From contig JAJFPB010000011.1 of the NCBI GenBank assembly GCA_020881915.1, positions 1,674,001-1,738,000 on the forward strand: a DNA stretch of 64,000 bases, written 5' to 3'. Both the position numbers and the translations under genes were made by a program. This stretch comes from Paramyrothecium sp. XJ0827 (Eukaryota > Ascomycota > Sordariomycetes > Hypocreales > Stachybotryaceae). Shown one piece after another: positions 41,143 to 52,049 of this stretch (position 1 is its first letter; every line of letters begins with the position of its first letter). A model generated the notes under the pieces. That model was not told where the DNA came from. It worked only from the letters and a program-made list of their open reading frames with translations, and ran no database searches.

Positions 41143-43836
41143 ATGATGTCCTCCGAACCATTCTCTTTGAGCCCTTCGTCCTGGAATCAACCAGGCGTGA
41201 TGGAGCGCGATGAATTCTCTTCTTCGCCAGCCGCCCCGTCTCCAGGAACCTCATTACCAACGACGCCATTGCCCCGTCCTCGCGGGACTGCCGCCGATTT
41301 TATTCAGGTCGATTGGACACTCTGGGGCCGCCAAGAGTGGGCCAAATGGCCCGGATTCGAGCGTTATACTGGCGGCCAAGACACGAGAGCATGGTGGCAA
41401 CAATATGGGTATCGCGTTAAGGACCGTTCCACGTCGCGGCAGGGAAATAAGCTGAAGTGGATCTGCGCTGACTGCTTTGCCCGAGGTTTTAAGAAGAAGT
41501 CAGACTCGACAGGAGTCGCCATCAGGAAACACCTACTCAAAGCCCACGGGATTCTTGTAAGTGTGTGCCTCTCCTCTACGGTTTGATAACGTGCTGATTT
41601 GGCAGGCCCCGAACAAAGTTGTCAGCCCCGTGGGGGGCTCATTTCGAGATGACAGGACCATCACCGACTTCATCGATGCCGACTTCAATAATCCCCACGA
41701 CCAGTTTCTTCTCAGCAAGCTGCGTGGAAGATTCAGCAGCAAAGGCCTCCGAGTACTCCTCCTCGACTGGATTACCTACCATAACCTGCCGTTCAACATT
41801 GTCAATACCGAGCGGTTCCAGCGGATCCTTCTCTACGGCAATCCCCTCCTTGATGTGACCCACATTCCCTCTGCGAAGACGCTGCTTCGCATGCTCGAAT
41901 CCGAGTATAGGGGTGCCGTTGGGCCGGTAACCGAAGTATTGCGCAGCGCTCGATCCCAGATTCATTTCTCCTTCGACGGTTGGACATCCAAGTCGTACAC
42001 TTCGTTTCTTGGGATCAACGCTCAATTCATTGATAACCACTTTGTCCAACACCGAATCCTCCTTGGGCTGCGACCTCTCTCGGGTAGACACAACGGTGCT
42101 TCACTTGCCGATGAGGTCGCTGATACGCTCGCATTCTGGCAAATCAACGACCCGGACAAGGTTGGCTACTTCACGCTGGACAATGCTGCCAACAATGACA
42201 CCTGCATGGACGATCTTGCCTTTGAACACGGCTTCTCAGCTGAAGAGCGACGGATCCGCTGCGCTGCGCATATCTTCAACCTTTGCGTGCGGGCAATGCT
42301 ATACGGTTCGAAGCGAGAGAACTTCGCGGCAATCATCGCTGCCGATGGTGACGATCAAGATGACGATGAGGAGCTAGTTGATCAAGCTATCGACGAGGCC
42401 CTGGATGTAGAGATGGAAGACGGCACGGATGAAGACTTTGAAGCGAGCACTGCCGTTGGTATCCCAGAAGAGGACTTCCTATCATCCCACCCAGCCCCGG
42501 AGGAGATCAATGGAGCCACTTTCAGGGAGTACAGCCAGAACGGCGCCGCAGGAATGCTTCACAACATCGGGATTCAGCTGCGAGCGAGTACACAGCTGTA
42601 CGAGCAGTTTCTTCAGTCTCAGCGCAAGGAATCCGGCCATGAATCAACACTTCACTGGGTCTTCAACAATGCCACCAGATGGAACTCGGACATGCGGATG
42701 ATGGAGAGGGCCCTTCGTCTCCGCCCGGCTCTCAATACATTCTTCAATGACGTTCAGAACCGTTGGGAAACTGAGGGTCTTTGTGACAAACCGAAACCGG
42801 CAGTTCTGCAATACCGCTTAAGTGCGTACGACTGGAAGGTTATCGAGGTGCTTGTCAAGCTTCTGAAGCCTTTTGAAATCGCCACCAAGCAACTTCAGGG
42901 CGACGGTATTCCCGACGCGAGGTCGACTTGTGGTAGTTTCGATGAATACTTCCCTGTCTTCGAGATCCTACTTGACCACCTCGAAGGAGCTATCGAAGGC
43001 ACAATCTTTGAAGAAGTTGAGGATCCAGTGAGCAAGGAGAAGAAGGACGTCGAAGTCGCCATCTACGACGGGCTCGATAGCAGAACCCGTAGATTGCTCC
43101 AGGTCTTTATCAAGCTCGGATGGAAGAAGCTGCACAAATACTACAACCGTATGACTAGCGCAGCTTATGTCGGCGCTGTTGTCTTCAACCCGGCGAAGAA
43201 GTGGCGCCTTCTCGATCAACTGTGGTCTCGAGTACCTTCCCGTAAGGCCAAGGGTTGGCGATTAGAGTACGAATCCAAGCTCTTGGAGATCTGGGAGAGT
43301 TACAGGGAACGCGACGTTGACTACGAAGTCTTTGCTACATCTGACGAGGCCTCAATGGATTACATTGAGCGGAGACTTGCAGGAGTGTAGCTGGGTCGCC
43401 ATGCGCCCAGGGTTCGTCCTTGGCAGCGTCCAGTGCCCGCAAGAGCACCCGAAAGACGAAACACACAACAGCGGGAGCGACTGCTGATGACGAATATGCT
43501 CGGTACTGTGCTGAGGATGTTGTCAGCAGTCACCACTACAGAAGCAGGCCGATTGACTGGTGGAAAATCAACAGGAATCGGTACCCGCGACTGTCTCTGA
43601 TGGCGGTTGATATGCTCACCATCCCATCGTCGTCTGCGGAGAGCGAGAGGACATTTAGCAGTGCAGGACGTATGACGGCACCGTTGAGAAGCCGGCTGAG
43701 GAGGGAGATAGTGGCGATGGCTCAGTGCATTCGATCGTGGAGTAAAACTGGGATCTACGCGCCTTCACTGCCGCTGGTTAGCTTCAGTGATGATCAATGG
43801 GTTGACGCACTTGCGTCGCTGAAGAAGGACGAGTGA
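41143..43836 (+). pseudogene. hAT transposase (hAT-5), nearly intact, one frame break
   Basis: Start at ATG 41143. Exon 1 (138 codons) holds the zinc-finger region (WICADCFARG ... IRKHLLKAHGIL). A 49-nt intron (41557-41605, GTAAGT..GCTGAT..GGCAG) is in phase 0 and in the same place as in hAT-2. Exon 2 carries HFSFDGWTSKS, YFTLDNAANNDT, RCAAHIFNLCVRAMLYG, an acidic insert rich in Asp/Glu, and NNATRWNSDMRMM. It reaches TAG 43388 in the linker before the dimerisation domain. That domain (NRYPRLSLMAVDMLTIPSSSAESERTFS in another frame, open from at least 43420) continues to TGA 43834. A single indel near 43300-43400 would account for the break. Confidence 0.88.
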
Positions 43837-44039
43837 CATTTAATCTGCCTAGTACTTGCCTTTGCACAATTGACGATGTTCTCTGCGATGTCTTATCCGA
43901 AGCCGTGATACCTTCTAAACCCGCTCTGCACCTCTCACCACTCTTCTGTCGGGATATGACGGCATGACGGCCTGGTGATGATGACAACGGTCCATTTGGT
44001 TCTAGGTCCTATTGGTGTTTCGGTCTCCGCCGGGATTAG

Positions 44040-44337
44040 TTCTACGTTCGATCGAGTTCGAATCGAATTCGATCGAATCTTGGCATTCGATAGATATCGA
44101 ATCTACGGAAGACATGTTCGATTCGAGTCGAATCTACGGCACAAGAATTGTGGCGCGTTCGATTCGATACGAATCTGCGGGAGATGTTTTCGATTCGAGT
44201 CGAATCTACAGGACAAGAATTGTGGCACGTTCGATTCGATACGAATCTGTGGGAGATGCGTCCGATTCGAATCGAATCTACGGGGTCACATTCGATTCGA
44301 ACGCCAAGGCTTGGCGTTCGATTCGATAGATTCGTAA
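44040..44337. repeat. right subterminal TTCGAA array of hAT-5, with 72-bp tandem units
   Basis: About twenty copies of TTCGA/TCGAA. In addition a 72-bp unit (TTCGATTCGAGTCGAATCTA ... GGGAGATG) is repeated in tandem from 44117 and 44189. The array mirrors the left end of the element and borders the right terminal repeat. Confidence 0.85.
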
Positions 44338-44351
44338 GATGTCCACGCCTG

Positions 44352-44605
44352 TCTGGGAGGGACAGCTGTTCTTGACAAAGGAAGTTCCATTTTCAATTGA
44401 AGAAGATCCAACGGCTTGGACAATATGCCTCGTCGATGCGTCCTGTCGCTCAAGACAGAGGTCCTTGACGAAGCCTGATGAGATTGAACCGCATCCTGTG
44501 GAGTTGATGCGTAAGCTATACGTGCAGAAAACACGAAACTTGATTTCACAACTCACCCACGATGCCCCATCTCAGGGACGGAAGCTCCGGAGTTCCAGCG
44601 GACAT
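44352..44605 (-). pseudogene. Gfo/Idh/MocA oxidoreductase, 5' part (split by hAT-5)
   Basis: Start ATG at 44605 (MSAGTPELPSLRWGIVG). Exon 1 is 49 nt, then a 61-nt intron (44556-44496, GTGAGT..CCACAG), then exon 2. Together they encode the beginning of the Rossmann fold, RWGIVGCGSISSGFVKDL (nucleotide-binding G-x-G-x-x-S) and HIVQAVGSSS. The reading stops being host sequence at 44352, where hAT-5 begins. Joining 44352 to 39065, with one copy of the 8-bp duplication removed, continues the frame exactly. The gene lies on the minus strand, and its promoter side is bordered by the piggyBac element 190 bp upstream. Confidence 0.9.
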
Positions 44606-44798
44606 TTTGCTGGTTATCGGTGATGCTGGGGACTATTCTACGGAGCACCCACAGGCGATAAGATCACGCTTGCTGGATGGTGCTCGCTAGAACACGCCAG
44701 CAAACAGACTTAAAAGTTAGTATATCAAGACTCCATCCTCGTTGCGCGTGGGGTTGGCAGTTGGGCGTTTGTCTGACAAGAGCCATGATCCAAGCTCT

Positions 44799-46940
44799 AT
44801 CCCCTTGGCTGTGCGAAGGTGCAGCCAAGGTCCCGCCCCCCACACCACCCCTGTCAACGCGTCAGTACATCGAGCAACAAGAAAATCGCCAGACAGCTAA
44901 CTTGCTATGTATCCGTTTTTTCTGCTGCCCACATCGTCGACAACGCCGTCGCAGCTGGCTGGGCAATGGAGGCCCCAGAAGAAGCTGCCGCTGCTACTGT
45001 AGCCGCCGGAGAACGCCTTCCTGTTCAGACAGACCATGCAACGCGAGAACAAGCTGCTGATGCCACATACAGGCCGAATTTCGAGCCCACAACGCGTCCA
45101 GGGACGCATTTTGAAGCAATGGATGTCCCCGAGCGCGATTTCGTCGTCAAAACGCTGCCGCCAACGCCATTGAAGCTATTCCAGCTATTCCTACCCGAAT
45201 CCCTTGTCCAACAGTGGGCTGACTATACGAATAACCCGGCCAACGCCCCAGCCAATGAAGGGGCTCGTCAAAATCATTGGATAGCAACATCAGCGGCCGA
45301 GCTATGGATATGGATAGGAGTTTGGATATATATGGTTTCCCACATGGAATACAGGTTGGAGGACTTCTGGAGGGCCCCAGGGCCCGACAGATATATCCCT
45401 AACCATCCAATCATTAAATTCATGACTTTTGACCGGTTTTTCCTTATTAAAAGGCGTCTCTGTGTCTTTGACCGCTCGTCAATACACTCGGGCGTGCCGG
45501 CCCCTATTGCAAGGTCAATGACTGGGCCAACGTCATTATGGAAGCAGCTATAACTGCCGTCAACGTGGGCACCTTTGTCGCCGTTGATGAAGGTATGGTT
45601 ATGTTTGAAGGACGGTCAAGGCATAAATTGACGATAAAGACGAAACCGACGGACACAGGGCTCAAGGTCTGGCTGCTAGGCGCCCTAGGATATATATTAC
45701 AGTGGATATGGCACTCTCCAGGTGCCAAATTCGGGCCTATTGGCATTGAGCAGCAATTCTGGAGGAACCCGGATGTAGACAACGAAGAGGTGGCCCTGAA
45801 CCCAACCCAAGGCGTTGTCTATGCCCTCTGTCGCCGTCTTGAGGCCCCGGGCCACCATGTCTTCCTAGACAACCTTTTCTCGTCTCCCCACCTCTTCCGG
45901 GCCCTAAGGGCCCTTGGCCACGGGGCCACAGGGACGGCGCGTACCAACTGTGGGCTGTACAAGCGTCTCGTGGACCTCAAAGCAAAGGATCGAGCCGGAC
46001 AACAGCTATGGGACTGGGGCCGGCTCGAGTCATGGCCCACAGACGATGGCAAGGTCAGTATAGCACTCAAAGACATCAAGGACACATTTTCTAGCTGCTA
46101 ACGACTCCTAAAGGTCAATCAAATAGCCTGGAAAGATAACGCCCTCGTCTTGCTATTATCAACCGTTTACGAAGGCACCGAGACTGTCGAACGTATCCGA
46201 CGCCGCCCGACAACACAACAGCCGTATAGTGGCCCTATTAAGCGAAAATTTGGTCCAAACGGCCAACTAGAGCTTACAATACCATCCATCGCGGCCAAAT
46301 ACAACGACAATATGAATGGCGTAGACATTGGTGACCATTTAAGGGCCAATATCGCCAGCAACCACCGTCAACGCCGTGGGCCGGGCCAGGCATTGTGGAA
46401 TTTCCTCCTTAATATAGCCCTATCGAACAGCTTCCTATTGCAACGGCTAGGACAGCCAAGTTGGCAGCCATATGTGGCCCAAAGCCGCTTCCTTGAGGCC
46501 CTAGTTAATGAAATTTTTGAGACATATGGCAAGACAGGGACTTCAAGACAGCGTTTTCGTGCTGGGGACGAAATTACGCCCTTCCACATGCATAACCGTG
46601 TCAAAACAAGCAAAAGGGCCCGTTGCTTGGCCTGTCTGGGCGTTCAAATTGGCCCTCGGTCACAGTCATCTCAACGGCAGCGAAAACGCCGTGCCCGTGG
46701 CCCCCTTGAACAGCTACATGGTGATGCCCTCAATTCCCGGGCCCGGCAGCGGCCAAAGGGTACTTTTACCCCATGGCGTTGCAGCCATTGCGATGTAGCC
46801 CTTTGTAACAAGGATGAGTGCTGGTACTTTTATCATAGGCAGAATTACTAGTAAATAGAAGTACCTATCTTTTTCCCCGTTCTAATTGGTGCGGATCCAT
46901 GTCCAATACATGGCCTGCACCTTCGCACAGCCAAGGGGAT
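44799..46940 (+). mobile_element. piggyBac-type DNA transposon, about 2.1 kb
   Basis: A perfect 26-bp inverted repeat beginning ATCCCCTTGGCTGTGCG lies at 44799-44824 and inverted at 46915-46940, enclosing a piggyBac transposase gene. The TTAA duplication expected for this superfamily is not adjacent to either end (left CTCT, right GGTC). The element may have lost its outermost bases, or these repeats may be internal. Confidence 0.75.
44966..46851 (+). pseudogene. piggyBac transposase, one frameshift
   Basis: DDE_Tnp_1_7 transposase. The probable start is ATG 44966 (MEAPEEAAA). The first part carries the usual FQLFLPESLV and IWIGVWIYM blocks. Near 45505 one base appears missing after SGVPAP, and the frame resumes as VNVGTFVAVDEGMVMFEGRSRHK (in two parts; first catalytic Asp). 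It then reads HHVFLDNLFSS (second Asp). A 60-nt intron (46054-46113, GTCAGT..GCTAAC..AAAG, phase 0) follows DDGK and joins to VNQIAWKDNALVL. The third Asp is in YNDNMNGVDIGD. The C-terminal Cys-rich domain is CLACLG...CSHCDVALCNKDECWYFYH. Apart from the frameshift all family features are present. Confidence 0.88.
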
Positions 46941-47443
46941 GGTCACGAGTACTCTCGACATCATCCCGAAACGTCGTCGGACTGCCTTGCTACCTGATGT
47001 CAATACAAAAAGACAAAGAGTTGACGGATTGGACCTCTACTCAGATGCGCATATGACAAGGTCCAATATGACAAAAGCTACAAATCAATATGGGCCGCTC
47101 CGGGTACAACGGACATCATTGCGCAAAAAAGCAAGTACCGTCTAAACTACCTGCATGTGCGGACTATATGCAAGAATGGATGTATTCATCTTATAATAAT
47201 GACGTTCCAGCTACACAATGAATTTGCGCGCGCCACGTATCGTCGTCACTTTACGGTCATATAGCCGCTAACTAATGCGGGGTCCAATTGCAGGCTTGAA
47301 CCCCAACCAGATCATTGTGGGGGCTGGTCAATGTCAATTGCTTGCTGGTTGCGTCTCATAAAAGACCCCAACTCGTAGTGTTACTAGCAATCGTCCCATA
47401 CTTCTTTACACGCTCATCTTTTTTCGAACCACGCCCTTCGAAA
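46941..47443. other. intergenic, phosphoketolase promoter
   Basis: Short interval with no recognised gene. Pyrimidine-rich patches (CTCATCTTTTTTCG at about 47412) lie just upstream of the phosphoketolase ATG. Confidence 0.5.
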
Positions 47444-50010
47444 ATGGTCGACATGGAGTCCATTCAGCCGTTTGGTCTAGCTCGCTCTACCGTCAAAGGA
47501 TCACCGCTGTCAGACGACGAAATAGTCCAGTACAATGACTTCTTCAAGGCCAGCTGCTACCTGGCTCTGGGTATGGTCTATCTTAAAGACAACCCGCTTT
47601 TGCGCGAGCCCCTTAAGAAAGAACATTTGAAACTTCGACTGCTAGGTCATTTTGGGTCAGTCCCGGGTCAGACATTCGCCTACATGCACTTCAACCGGTT
47701 GATCAAGAAGTATGACCTCCATGCCTACTTTGTTTCCGGTCCTGGCCATGGAGCACCGGGGCTCTTAGCCCAGTCGTATCTCGAAGGCGTATACTCGGAA
47801 GTCTACCCAGAGAAATCTGAAGACATGGAGGGCATTCAAAAGCTATTCAAGTACTTCTCCTTTCCTGGGGGAATTGGTTCTCATGCCACTCCCGAGATGC
47901 CGGGGTCTATCCACGAAGGAGGTGAGCTCGGCTACTCAATCTCACATGCTTTCGGCTCCGTCTACGACCACCCCGATCTGATTGCTCTGACTATGGTTGG
48001 GGATGGCGAGGCCGAGACAGGACCCCTGGCGACCTCTTGGCATAGCAACAAGTTCCTGAACCCTATCACCGACGGCGCCGTCCTGCCAATCCTGCACCTC
48101 AATGGGTACAAGATCAACAATCCGACTATCCTTGCACGGATTTCCCATGATGAGCTTAAGAGTTTCTTTATTGGCTGCGGTTGGCAGCCATACTTCGTCG
48201 AAGGCGATGATATCGAGAGCATGCACCAAGCCATGGCAGCGACGCTTGAGCGCTGTGTTAACGAGATCAAGGAGTATCAGAAGCAGGCTCGTGATAGCGC
48301 CACTGCCTTCCGACCTCGGTGGCCTATGGTTATCCTTAGAAGCCCCAAAGGCTGGACAGGACCCCGTAAGATCGACAATAACTATCTCGCAGGATCCTGG
48401 CGAGCTCACCAAGTCCCAATCACCGATCCTGCGACAAATCCATCGCATCTGCAGATCCTCGAGGACTGGATGCGTAGTTACGAACCAGAAAGGCTGTGGG
48501 ATAAGCAGGGCAAGCCAATTCCGTCCTTGAAAGCTCTCTGCCCTGATGGCAACCGACGTATGAGCGCTAATCCGGTTGCCAATGGGGGACTTATCAAAAA
48601 GCCTCTCAAGATGCCAGATTTCAAGAAATACGCGATCAAAGTGGACCATCCCGGCGGCGTCATGAATCCCAGCATGTCTAATATGGGCTCGTTTCTGAGA
48701 GATGTTGTCATTTTGAACCCCCACAACTTTAGACTTTTTGGTCCCGACGAGACGGAGTCGAACAAACTCGGTGCTGTCTTCGAGGCTAGCAAGAAGGTCT
48801 GGATGGGCGAGTATTCTGAGGAAGATGCCAACGGTGGCAACCTCGCCATGGCGGGTCGTATCATGGAGATACTATCCGAGCACACCTGTGAGGGATGGCT
48901 TGAGGGGTACATCTTGAGTGGACGTCATGGGCTTCTCAACAGCTACGAGTCATTCATCCATGTGATCGATTCCATGGTCAACCAGGTGGGTACAACATAT
49001 TTTACTCAGGCTCGAACTCTAATGTATTAGCAGCATTGCAAATGGATTGAGAAATGTCTCGAGGTGGAATGGCGAGCCAAGGTAGCGTCCCTCAACATTC
49101 TTCTAACCGCCGTGGTGTGGCGTCAGGATCATAACGGCTTTACCCACCAAGACCCCGGGTTTCTTGATGTTGTCGCCAACAAGAGTCCCGAGGTAGTCCG
49201 CATTTACCTACCTCCGGATGGCAATTGCTTGCTCTCAGGTAAGTGTTGATTCACTGAGAATCGCGTCTGGGGTGCTCATCCGCTATAGTTATGGATCATT
49301 GCCTCCGCTCCGTCAACTACGTCAACGTCGTGGTCTCCGACAAGCAAACGCATCTTCAGTACCTCGACATGGATGGTGCCATCGAGCACTGCACCAAGGG
49401 TATCGGGATCTGGCCCCATTTCAGTACCGACGCCGGAGTAGAGCCCGACCTCATCATGGCATCGTGCGGCGACGTCAGCACTCACGAGTCTCTCGCCGCC
49501 ATTGACCTCCTCTTACAACACTTCCCCAACCTTAAAGTCCGCTGTGTAAACTGCGTCGATTTGTTCAAGCTCATCCACCCAACTGAGCACCCGCATGGCC
49601 TCACTGACCAGGAGTGGACGAGCCTTTTCACAAGCGACAAGCCCATCATATTCAACTTTCATAGCTACCCCTGGATGGTGCACCGCCTAACTTACAAAAG
49701 ACCAGGCAGCAAGAACCTCCACGTTCGGGGCTATCGGGAGAAGGGCAATATCGATACGCCGCTGGAGCTGGCGATCCGCAATCAGACGGACCGCTTCAGT
49801 CTGGCCATCGACGCTATTGACCGTATGCCACACCTACGCAATAGCGGTTCAGCAGCGAGGCAGGCGCTGCTCAACGCGCAGATAGCAGCTTGCAACATAG
49901 CTTTCGAGACGGGCATGGACCCTCCCTTATTGACTAATTGGACGTGGCAGCGTAATGGGTTGTGGGTAATGAACAGGAAGACTCCTTTGTCAATAGACCT
50001 GAATGGTTAA
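47444..50010 (+). CDS. phk: xylulose-5-phosphate/fructose-6-phosphate phosphoketolase
   Basis: Thiamine-diphosphate enzyme that cleaves xylulose-5-phosphate (or fructose-6-phosphate) with phosphate to acetyl phosphate plus glyceraldehyde-3-phosphate (or erythrose-4-phosphate), in the cytosol. Three exons, 47444-48985, 49034-49238 and 49289-50010, with introns of 48 nt and 50 nt, give 822 residues, the normal length. The ATG at 47444 has the context [15 protein letters not shown] is at residues 99-106, the ThDP/Mg site GDGEAETG at 186-193, and the central [12 protein letters not shown] follows. The C-terminal domain includes [15 protein letters not shown] and [11 protein letters not shown], followed by [15 protein letters not shown] and [14 protein letters not shown]. 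All parts are intact. It is the best preserved metabolic gene of the window. Confidence 0.95.
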
Positions 50011-50727
50011 GCCTATGGGGTGGCGGGTTCGGTGTTAGATCAGTGCTGGGTTCAGAGTGTTCTCCTTACAATACACCAGTAACTCTGAAATTTTCCATTT
50101 AAAGCCTCATTTGGTCGTAACAAATGTATTATTTCCAATGATTATGTTTTATTGTTGTGGGGATGCTGTCTCAGCCAAAGCCAAATTTCTTGTCTCTTCC
50201 AGAAAATGAGAGCTATCATAGTTTCTAGCCATGAGCCTCTTGAGCTATGAATATTGTGAATGGTTACGTATTGCCGGTACGGGTGATGATGAGGCATTTT
50301 CTGTGAATTTTATGAAAATGAGCTGCTCTTGAGGCAGCACATGGATTAAATCGGCTCCAAGCCTTTCAAGGGGCACAGTCGGCAGGGTCAAGAGGGTGAG
50401 TAGGGATGATGTTGCACGCTTGCGAATTTTCTGAGTTCTCACCGGTACCCCAACAGAACGAGAAAATCGGAATCTGCTGTCATTCATTCATCACCTTTAC
50501 GTACTGTACAACCAATGGCTATGTACTAACCTGCTTCCCTTGCCAACAGTCGTTCGATGGGCTACCCATCAGATCACAAAGTACACCTTTAAGGAGTTGT
50601 ACTATGTTATATACTGACCTACTCCACCTTTACGGATCTACGGATCCTACGCTTCGGCTTGATTAAAACAAAACAAAAACATCTCGAGCGCTCAACTGCG
50701 ATTTTCGTGCGCTGTCCTTACTTAACA
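50011..50727. other. intergenic, no gene recognised
   Basis: 3' flank of the phosphoketolase gene (T-rich, ATTTCCAATG and TTTTATTG stretches) and the promoter of the F-box gene. Nothing else seen. Confidence 0.5.
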
Positions 50728-51237
50728 ATGCATACAGCCATCACAAGCCTCCCCACTGAGCTTCACTACACTACCTTTGGCTTCCTCGACCAGATCGACA
50801 GCACCTGCCTCGGACTGACGAACAAACACTTCTACGTAATGCATCTCCACCTGCACGGTTTCGTTCCACTGTCTTCGCGCCGCGAGAGCCCCAATAACCT
50901 TGAGTGGGCCTGGCGCTTCGCCGAGACTTCCACCCGTCATGCGTATCATCCCCAGGACAGTGACGCCACAGTGACGGCGAGCACCGTCACTAGCTATGCC
51001 GATGCCGATGCCCTTGAACAGCCGGGGTCCACTAGCCATGCCTCTTGCCGCATGTGTGGCATCTTCCGATGCGAACTACACCGTCACATCCGGGAGTGGA
51101 TGGGAGCCAACGCGGACCGCACCGAGTACTGCCCGTTTACTGGGCGCTACGGTCCGCCCGCACGCAAGGGCGCTCGGATTTTCTGCTACATGCCGAACCC
51201 GAAGATGCCAAATAGCTGCGGGCGCCACATAGCTTAG
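50728..51237 (+). CDS. F-box-like protein with Cys-rich tail
   Basis: Single exon of 169 residues from ATG 50728 (AACAATG context) to TAG 51235. Residues about 5-45 (TSLPTELHYTTFGFLDQIDS, then CLGLTNKHFY) fit the F-box pattern, which binds Skp1 in SCF ubiquitin ligases. The C-terminal half is unusual for a simple F-box protein. It carries CRMCGIFRCELHRHIREWM, EYCPFTGRYG and a final CYMPNPKMPNSCGRH, a Cys/His-rich arrangement that could bind zinc. Similar short F-box proteins with this tail are common and uncharacterised in Pezizomycotina. The target is unknown. No damage seen. Confidence 0.7.
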   Translation: MHTAITSLPTELHYTTFGFLDQIDSTCLGLTNKHFYVMHLHLHGFVPLSSRRESPNNLEWAWRFAETSTRHAYHPQDSDATVTASTVTSYADADALEQPGSTSHASCRMCGIFRCELHRHIREWMGANADRTEYCPFTGRYGPPARKGARIFCYMPNPKMPNSCGRHIA

Positions 51238-52049
51238 AGGGGCAAGGGACGCTTGGGAAGCAGGGCGTGTAGCCCACACCGTGCAATATTTGCGAGGTAA
51301 AGTCTATGTCGCTGGGAGGGTTGTGTGTGCATATGCAGTATCAAGCGGACAAGACGACAGTGAAGCAAAAGTTATATGTAATAGAGGTCTTAGCGCTTCA
51401 TCTGTGGATATAGAGCACAGGAAGGTTGGGGAAGCGGCAGATACCTAAAGTATGGGATACAGACGGCGTTACGTATACATCATCGGAACAGCATAGTCGA
51501 AAGGCCAGACTGTTCCAAACCCTCAGATAAGGTGGGGATCATTAAATCCAGATGCACCAATAAAACCAGATACAAGGGAAACCCCTCAATTCATCTAGAC
51601 CCTCGGAGGGCTGCTCCGCATCCGGTGTCGTGCAGTCTATGGCGTGGTTAGGTCCGACAAGGCGGGCACTAAGAAGCGTACCCGACTAGGATCATGACCA
51701 ATGAAGATTGCCGTATTGGAGGGTACAAAGGCTGCCTAGTAAATTATACTGTGATAGAAGTCTCAGCAATTCTAAGAGCTACAAAGAGCTACATTACACA
51801 TTACAAGCTGACCTAGGCCGAGGAAACTCTTGAGGCTCACGATATTGTTGATTTTGTTGATCTCCACTGTAACCCAGTAAAACGGGGTTTTTACAGAGTA
51901 CACTGCTCGGTCGTTGTTTAAGACTTTGTGTTTTGAATCCAACTACATAGGCTGTAGAGGCGGCATCAAAATGGTCACAGTATGTAAATAATGTAAGTAT
52001 AATGTAGTCACCCATCACAAGGTGGAGTTAGTAAATGCCGAATGGCGCC
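51238..52049. other. intergenic, no gene recognised
   Basis: No coding or repeat structure supported. Ends at the left terminal repeat of hAT-6. Confidence 0.5.

Larger units (their letters stand above)
39074..44351 (+). mobile_element. hAT element hAT-5, 5278 bp, inserted in an oxidoreductase exon
   Basis: Ends are imperfect inverted repeats, CAGGGATGGACATC on the left (39074-39087) and its near complement GATGTCCACGCCTG on the right (44338-44351). They are flanked by an exact 8-bp duplication TCTGGGAG at 39066-39073 and 44352-44359. Each end continues into about 300 bp of palindromic TTCGAA-rich arrays. One transposase gene on the plus strand occupies 41143-43836, preceded by about 1.7 kb of non-coding DNA. 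The 8-bp duplication is the hAT hallmark and proves insertion into a formerly continuous exon. Confidence 0.93.

Noticed and set aside
46939..47145. 68-codon basic open frame after the piggyBac element
   Set aside because: Lies across the inverted repeat, short, without domain or homologous pattern.
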